A DNA stretch of 64,000 nt, from positions 889,178 to 953,177 of the forward strand of contig BCJU01000001.1 of assembly GCA_001600355.1 (NCBI GenBank), read 5' to 3'. Below, one piece after another: positions 60,301 to 64,000 of the stretch. Source of the stretch: Meira nashicola (Eukaryota; Basidiomycota; Exobasidiomycetes; Exobasidiales; Brachybasidiaceae). A program made the translations under genes and the position numbers. How positions within the stretch are numbered: the stretch's first letter is position 1; every line of letters begins with the position of its first letter. The notes under the pieces were generated by a model. It was not told where the DNA came from. It was given only the letters and a program-made list of their open reading frames with translations, and ran no database searches.

Positions 60301-62097
60301 GTACGTGATCGATCCGCAAGTCTACCAAAATCAGAAATTGATGCTCGTAATCGCAGTGGTAGCAGTGCAAGCATTGGAAGGCTATCGCAGATGACAACAA
60401 CGACATCGGAAGCGTCTTCGCCTGCTTCAGTTTCATCTCCATCTTTCCCTTCACCGCCAAAACGTGTTGGCCGCAGCCTTTCCTCTGATGCACGCATTCT
60501 AGCTCCAGATTACGATTCATCCGAAATTAGTTTCAACTCTGAAGGTCAATTGACAGGTGCAACTTTGAAAGCTTTGGTGGAAAAGATGACGCCGCATAAT
60601 ACGACCATTGATGCAACTTTAAGTAATGCATTTTTCCTTTGCTTCCGCTTGTTCACAACACCGATGGAGTTGTTTGAAGTTTTGGAAGCACGCTATAATA
60701 TGCGAGCACCAGCAGAGATTGAAATGAATGCCGACGATTTCACACGCTGGACCGAACTCAAAGTTGCTCCAGTACGATTGAGAGTCTTCAACTTTTTCAA
60801 ATTGTGGTTGGAAAATCATTGGAACGGTGCGACAGACCATTGTATTTTGGAGAAATTGATCGAGTTCGCACAAACTTCGATGATGCATTCTCTCAACAAA
60901 CCTGGTCAACGATTGGCAGAGTTGGCAAATAGAAGATTATCCGCCGGACCAAGCGCAAAGATGCAAACCGTTGCCGTAACTTCTCCCACATCCGGAAGTT
61001 CAGGTACACGCGGACCAGGATCTTTGAAAAGAATGGTATCAGCCGATCGTGTCAAAACAACGCCAGGATTAACGGAGATCGTAAGCATGTACACTCCCAA
61101 TCCTGTACCGAAATCTTCTTCTGCACCTCAACCGATTGTATCGAAAACGTTGATGACGCAATTGAAGCAATTGGCACCTGCAAGGGTGAACGTGATGGAT
61201 TTCGACCCTTTGGAACTTTCACGGCAATTGACAATTATGGAAAGCAGGATTTACTGTTCCATCTTACCTGAAGAGCTTCTAGGTCAAGAGTTCAGCAAAA
61301 AGGTTGGTGTTAGCAATGCTGTGAATGTGAAAAGGATGAGCGCACTCAGTACGCATATTACAGGTTGGGTGAGCGAATGTATCTTGAACGAAGATGATGC
61401 ACGCAAACGAACTCAATTGGTGAAGTTTTTCATCAAATTGGGAGATCGTTGTTTGATGTTGAACAACTTCAATGCTTTATTTGCCGTTCAAAGCGCTTTA
61501 AATTCTTCCACAATTGCACGTTTGAAAAAGACATGGGACGGATTACCAACCAAATATCGCACTCTGATGGAACAACAAAGGAAAGCTGTAGAGCATACGC
61601 GAAACTTTGCTGGATATCGTCAAAGATTACGTTCGATCATGCCACCTGCTTTGCCATTTGTAGGCTTATTCTTGACCGATTTGACTTTCTGTCATGAAGG
61701 TAATGCATCCACACGTCCTTCTCCCGCTGACCCGAACAAAAGGTTGCTTAACTTTGATAAATACGTAAAGATGAGTCGAATCATTGGCGACCTACAAAGA
61801 TTCCAAACACCTTATAACTTATCGGAAGTGCCAGAAATTCAAGAATATTTGCAAACTATGCTCGAATCATCTTCTCAAAGCGGTAAAAATGCAGTCACAG
61901 CGGAAGAGCTGTACAGACGTAGTTTGCGTTTAGAACCTCGCAACAATAGCAATGGAACTTTACAACACGGTCATGGGTTGGGCGTCGGAAGTACTGGAAC
62001 GGACGGTATCTCTTCTTTAACTTCTCATAACAATACAATTTCCAACCGAACGGGTCTTGGTAGTGTGGGAGGATTGGACATCTTTAATTGGAAATAA
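57400..62097 (+). CDS. CDC25: CDC25-type Ras guanine nucleotide exchange factor with SH3 domain
   Basis: The product is 1565 residues from the ATG at 57400 (ACAATGTC context); 42 further in-frame codons upstream lack an ATG. An SH3 domain spans about 135-195 (VVALHDFSSN, WWDGELDGQRGWFPSNYV). A long middle region includes helical segments (about 305-450 and 600-760) and Ser-rich linkers. RasGEF-N spans about 1030-1180 (FLCFRLFTTPMELFEVLEAR). The catalytic Cdc25 domain (about 1245-1510) carries DPLELSRQLTIMESRIY, RTQLVKFFIKLGDRCLMLNNFNA (in part) and PFVGLFLTDLTF. It activates Ras by GDP release at the plasma membrane, upstream of adenylate cyclase in fungi. SH3 plus Cdc25 is the usual fungal architecture. 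Confidence 0.95.
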   Translation: MSSSFKEPRSNGSGESSNRPSILYSQSRLKPVRNRQEGSKEVSHLHNSQNNGARTMKVDYINEEESLFDEREPDAGLFTQKLEGLPITPRSSQDENASRSSIVYTDQETNSLRAGSVSENDSDEEGDEESSEDGIEEYVVALHDFSSNNETCLSFVSGQVIRVFNRDESGWWDGELDGQRGWFPSNYVDESGLTTDSNAFGFSDRDDIPEGSNPDRTVDGFDQISISARGSLTNSETLDSSGSSHHTATYANVYNGVPSAGSLSSRSPTPTANTLMQASLSNQSGNGLLANNRHLRKPTGAADSRAPMPSIVEPIQHAISLLHNAVRANRIAHFQPSTACVISSVRSVLSSTDCLTRESSVLKAHPVLAKERKQILAELSRLVTQARRASDPTFDNASLAQEMEIMLRMADQVIFNVKRFLDVAVECGVHIPDKHSSVYEDLYDDGRLSATTSRQGGNFPNRFDQDKTPTPDSPRSSTYRTAFTSDHISPRSSRSYVDLRGSNPPLSTFRGDGNALTVAARIKAQALNQNGSTPNLFSTNTSNADAKVHLNAEAYVQEERGSESPEGSGDSETHSDERRAESSEGSDEGPIPSVPKECAPAEVMERIQHANDHLLSIIAAFIGHIHGHTRESHASSYAFLIDMTRATVDGVRNLLVIVEAVHGCQELSSKLPKQMQILWETRESVYEATASLVTAARVITSSSKAEKSPSLGDGEDDEKQKLLQAATVVLRAGGECVGAVKLCLNRASSSLRITLAMPSSLHGQSQKNHTAASKERQIEQGDEEAEAGERHIEAAEGRRNKHTLSYLGRKATSLSCLRERYEQDVEGPATPSSRIADVAEEANEDSNDVFVSMDMDSADAIDEARKNTNNIQQQLEAAESSDSSEPMSRGHSRTSASTLHSSHSITTPSTSARPSMDRGEHTGSNAHQQASFAMPLDGAKISVNNRGPPLSSIPPRSDRHMSSRPPHVRDRSASLPKSEIDARNRSGSSASIGRLSQMTTTTSEASSPASVSSPSFPSPPKRVGRSLSSDARILAPDYDSSEISFNSEGQLTGATLKALVEKMTPHNTTIDATLSNAFFLCFRLFTTPMELFEVLEARYNMRAPAEIEMNADDFTRWTELKVAPVRLRVFNFFKLWLENHWNGATDHCILEKLIEFAQTSMMHSLNKPGQRLAELANRRLSAGPSAKMQTVAVTSPTSGSSGTRGPGSLKRMVSADRVKTTPGLTEIVSMYTPNPVPKSSSAPQPIVSKTLMTQLKQLAPARVNVMDFDPLELSRQLTIMESRIYCSILPEELLGQEFSKKVGVSNAVNVKRMSALSTHITGWVSECILNEDDARKRTQLVKFFIKLGDRCLMLNNFNALFAVQSALNSSTIARLKKTWDGLPTKYRTLMEQQRKAVEHTRNFAGYRQRLRSIMPPALPFVGLFLTDLTFCHEGNASTRPSPADPNKRLLNFDKYVKMSRIIGDLQRFQTPYNLSEVPEIQEYLQTMLESSSQSGKNAVTAEELYRRSLRLEPRNNSNGTLQHGHGLGVGSTGTDGISSLTSHNNTISNRTGLGSVGGLDIFNWK

Positions 62098-62476
62098 TGA
62101 TAGCACTTTATCACTCAAAATCTTTTTCTCTTTCATCTTCTTTTTTATTTTCGGAAGCACAAAGCACTTTACTGTATTTTAGATAGTCATCCATCTTGTT
62201 AGGATTAAGCCAATGGACCATTTGATTTATCTCTTACATATATCTTAGTTTGTGTGAGTTTTGTTTCGTTGCTTACGGCAGTCAATTTGCTCAGCTGAAA
62301 AGCGCGGGGATAAGGCAGCGGGGCAGAGCAGATCACCTGCGCTAATTTATTGGCCGAATGGTCTGTGCTTGATTGTACGTTACTAAGGGTGCATATCAAT
62401 GAAAGAGGTGATGTTGGCCACACTTCTTCGACTTTTATTCTCATCATCTTGTGGATAAAGGTTGTTTACAGACAAG
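62098..62476. promoter_or_regulatory. Intergenic region, CDC25 to DDB1-like gene
   Basis: The 379-bp spacer between two plus-strand genes contains a T-rich 3' flank (CTTTTTCTCTTTC) and no recognisable promoter box or gene. Confidence 0.4.
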
Positions 62477-64000
62477 ATGTATTATATCCATCACGTTCAT
62501 AATGCAACAGCAAGTGCTCAATCTTTACTCTTGCCAAATTTTCTGCCTAGCGGACCCTGTCTCTGTGTGGTGAAGCATACATCTTTGTCTTTCTTAACAC
62601 TTGCAGAAGAAGAACCCGATTCGGTTTTAAAAGAAGTTCTATCAGTTCCAATTAATGGAAGAATATTGCGGGTTGCAAGGATTACATCAAAGGAAGAATC
62701 TTTGACAGTATCATCTGATCGTTTGGCTGTTTTAACAGATCATCATCAGCCAAGGTTATTTGTATTGCAATATAATCAGGCTAATAAAGGCATACAATCG
62801 GTCAATTTTGATTCTAATGCTTCTTCTTCTTCGGCATGGTCACCTATTGAAACGCAAGAATCAATTTTATTGGAAGAGCTTGGAAGGCCGGCTGCAGAGA
62901 GTGGGTTGACGTTAGAAGTAGAAGAAGGTATCGGAGCACGTTATGCTTATTGTCATACCCATGCCGGAAAGCTCAAGGTTGCAAGACTTGGAAGCGAAAC
63001 AGAAGGAGGAATTCAGGACGAGTCACGTCTGTTGTCCAAATTACCGGATCTCGCTCATGCTTTCAGTCTACGATTGCCACACCCTCATCTCATATCTTCT
63101 ACTTTTATGGCAAGAAGAGGAGGGAAGACATCCCAATCACAAATTGCATTGCTTTCCTTGTCAAGTACAGCATCACGTTTACCAGGTTTAGGCATGCAAT
63201 GCCTTCCTGTTCTCTCTTTTCATGCTATCGATGAAGCAAATCAAGAATTACAGCCTGTCGTTTGGGGTCCGTCACGAAAGATACCGTCGAAGGAAGTAAG
63301 CGAGAAATCCTTGGAAACAACAAAGGAAGACTCAGAGCCTAGCAGTGGTACAAAAGGCAGACGAAAGTCATCGCAGAGCAACGAAGTAGCATCTTCATCA
63401 GGCACAGGCGGAAAAGCTTCAAAGTCTGGGCGTCATGGGCCTGCAGCAATGGGTGCAACACGAACAGCTGAAGAAGAGGCTGCTCATGAAGAACAATTGG
63501 CAAAAGCACCTTTGACAAGAGCTCATGTTCCCTTACCATTCTCAGACGCATTGGGAGCTCATCTTTTGCTTGCACTGCCTGCTCGAGCCGGTGGTGGAGT
63601 ACTGATATTCAGCGAGACAAGTGTGATGCTTGTCCCACCACCCCCTTCAAGCATTGATGTGAAAGAAAGCGAAGGTATACGTTCCCCAAAGGGCTCATCA
63701 GCAAAAGCTGCAGGCAAGAGAAGGAAGTCAAGTTCGGGCGAGATTGTCACTTCAGCCCGCCGGCAAAGTGCAAATAGTTCACAAACAACAATAGCAGATG
63801 CTGCTTTGAGTGTTAGTCCTACAACAACAGTGATCACAACGCCAAGATCAAACGAGAATGGAAAGAGACGCAGATCTACAGCAGGATCGTCTTCTACCAT
63901 TAATCCGACATCTTCTACAGATAGCACAACACGCAGACGATCAAGTTCCACCGCCAGTGTCTCCTCCCAACGCATCTTACGTATTAGCTTACCAATCCCG
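62477..64000 (+). CDS. DDB1/CPSF160-family protein, 5' part (cut by window end)
   Basis: An open frame of 508 codons from the ATG at 62477 runs past the window end. The start MYYIHHVHNATASAQ leads to beta-propeller-like repeats of the MMS1_N type: RLAVLTDHHQPRLFVLQYN, ILLEELGRPAAESG, GIGARYAYCHTHAGKLKVARL, LPVLSFHAIDEANQELQP and GGVLIFSETSVMLVPPP. This order matches the first propeller of DDB1 (UV-damaged DNA binding, Cul4 adaptor); CPSF160/Rse1 relatives are less similar at LGRP. Two Ser/Lys/Arg-rich insertions (about 280-335 and 395-500, with KRRKSSS and TRRRSSS) interrupt the propeller, unlike compact DDB1. A full family assignment needs the missing C-terminal propellers. Confidence 0.75.
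   Translation, partial: MYYIHHVHNATASAQSLLLPNFLPSGPCLCVVKHTSLSFLTLAEEEPDSVLKEVLSVPINGRILRVARITSKEESLTVSSDRLAVLTDHHQPRLFVLQYNQANKGIQSVNFDSNASSSSAWSPIETQESILLEELGRPAAESGLTLEVEEGIGARYAYCHTHAGKLKVARLGSETEGGIQDESRLLSKLPDLAHAFSLRLPHPHLISSTFMARRGGKTSQSQIALLSLSSTASRLPGLGMQCLPVLSFHAIDEANQELQPVVWGPSRKIPSKEVSEKSLETTKEDSEPSSGTKGRRKSSQSNEVASSSGTGGKASKSGRHGPAAMGATRTAEEEAAHEEQLAKAPLTRAHVPLPFSDALGAHLLLALPARAGGGVLIFSETSVMLVPPPPSSIDVKESEGIRSPKGSSAKAAGKRRKSSSGEIVTSARRQSANSSQTTIADAALSVSPTTTVITTPRSNENGKRRRSTAGSSSTINPTSSTDSTTRRRSSSTASVSSQRILRISLPIP

Noticed and set aside
35272..62097. A nutrient-signalling gene cluster (TCP11/SOK1, VMA2, IML1, CDC25)
   Set aside because: Strands alternate, unrelated genes intervene, and fungal genomes show such proximity by chance. 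Conserved synteny would be needed to revive it.
1..64000. tRNA, rRNA, snRNA, CRISPR arrays, transposons
   Set aside because: No B-box plus A-box pair with foldable arms, no U6-like ACAGAGA context, no regularly spaced repeats, no transposase, reverse transcriptase or terminal repeats were seen by eye. A tRNAscan and Infernal run would be decisive.

Overview
The window is AT-rich nuclear DNA from a fungus, most likely a basidiomycete. I suspect an intron-poor, yeast-like lineage such as Ustilaginomycotina, but I could not test this by alignment. Three things support it. The coding sequences are long and mostly uninterrupted. The few introns are usually about 68-87 nt, with a strong GTGAGT donor bias. 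The gene set includes members usually missing from budding yeasts (NDUFA4-like subunit, RBM18-like RNA-binding protein, HDHD2-type phosphatase, DDB1-like protein). I see no prokaryotic, viral or organellar features, no CRISPR array, no transposon and no convincing tRNA gene.

I support 28 protein-coding genes. Left third (1-22 kb): a small membrane protein; a DUF1771-Smr protein whose spliced form ends in a CaaX box; PAPS reductase (MET16); a three-exon cytochrome P450; a GEN1/YEN1-type Holliday-junction resolvase; a secreted DOMON-like GPI protein; an EFM7/NNT1 methyltransferase; an RBM18-like RRM protein; a twin-CX9C CMC1-like protein; an NDUFA4-like subunit with a long intron; an MCT-like MFS transporter; splicing factor SF3A2/PRP11; an F-box protein; a secreted GH11 xylanase with a very long Ser/Asp tail; and a HAD dehalogenase-like enzyme.

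Middle (22-43 kb): the eisosome BAR protein PIL1/LSP1; the SCY1/SCYL2 pseudokinase; a single-pass membrane protein; a secreted class-3 lipase; a LIM-domain protein; a TCP11/SOK1 protein; and V-ATPase subunit B. Right third (43-64 kb): IML1/DEPDC5, overlapping tail-to-tail with a heme oxygenase; a protein with two RING-like modules; an HDHD2-like HAD phosphatase; a CDC25-type Ras GEF with an SH3 domain; and the 5' part of a DDB1/CPSF160-family gene cut by the window end.

Genes alternate strands without operons or an evident biosynthetic cluster. IML1 (TORC1 inhibition), CDC25 (Ras/cAMP), TCP11/SOK1 (genetically linked to PKA in yeast), PIL1 and the V-ATPase all touch nutrient signalling or membrane homeostasis, but nothing shows this proximity is functional. 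Three gene-free stretches (30.0-32.5, 38.0-41.2 and 54.7-57.4 kb) stand out. They share the palindrome TACATATGTA, and the 38-41 kb stretch also carries two copies of a 14-bp GC-rich palindrome. I found no clearly new multi-gene system. The best leads are the spliced CaaX end of the Smr protein, the 88-nt IML1/heme oxygenase coding overlap, the Ser/Asp-tailed xylanase, and the palindromes and intronic inverted repeat.
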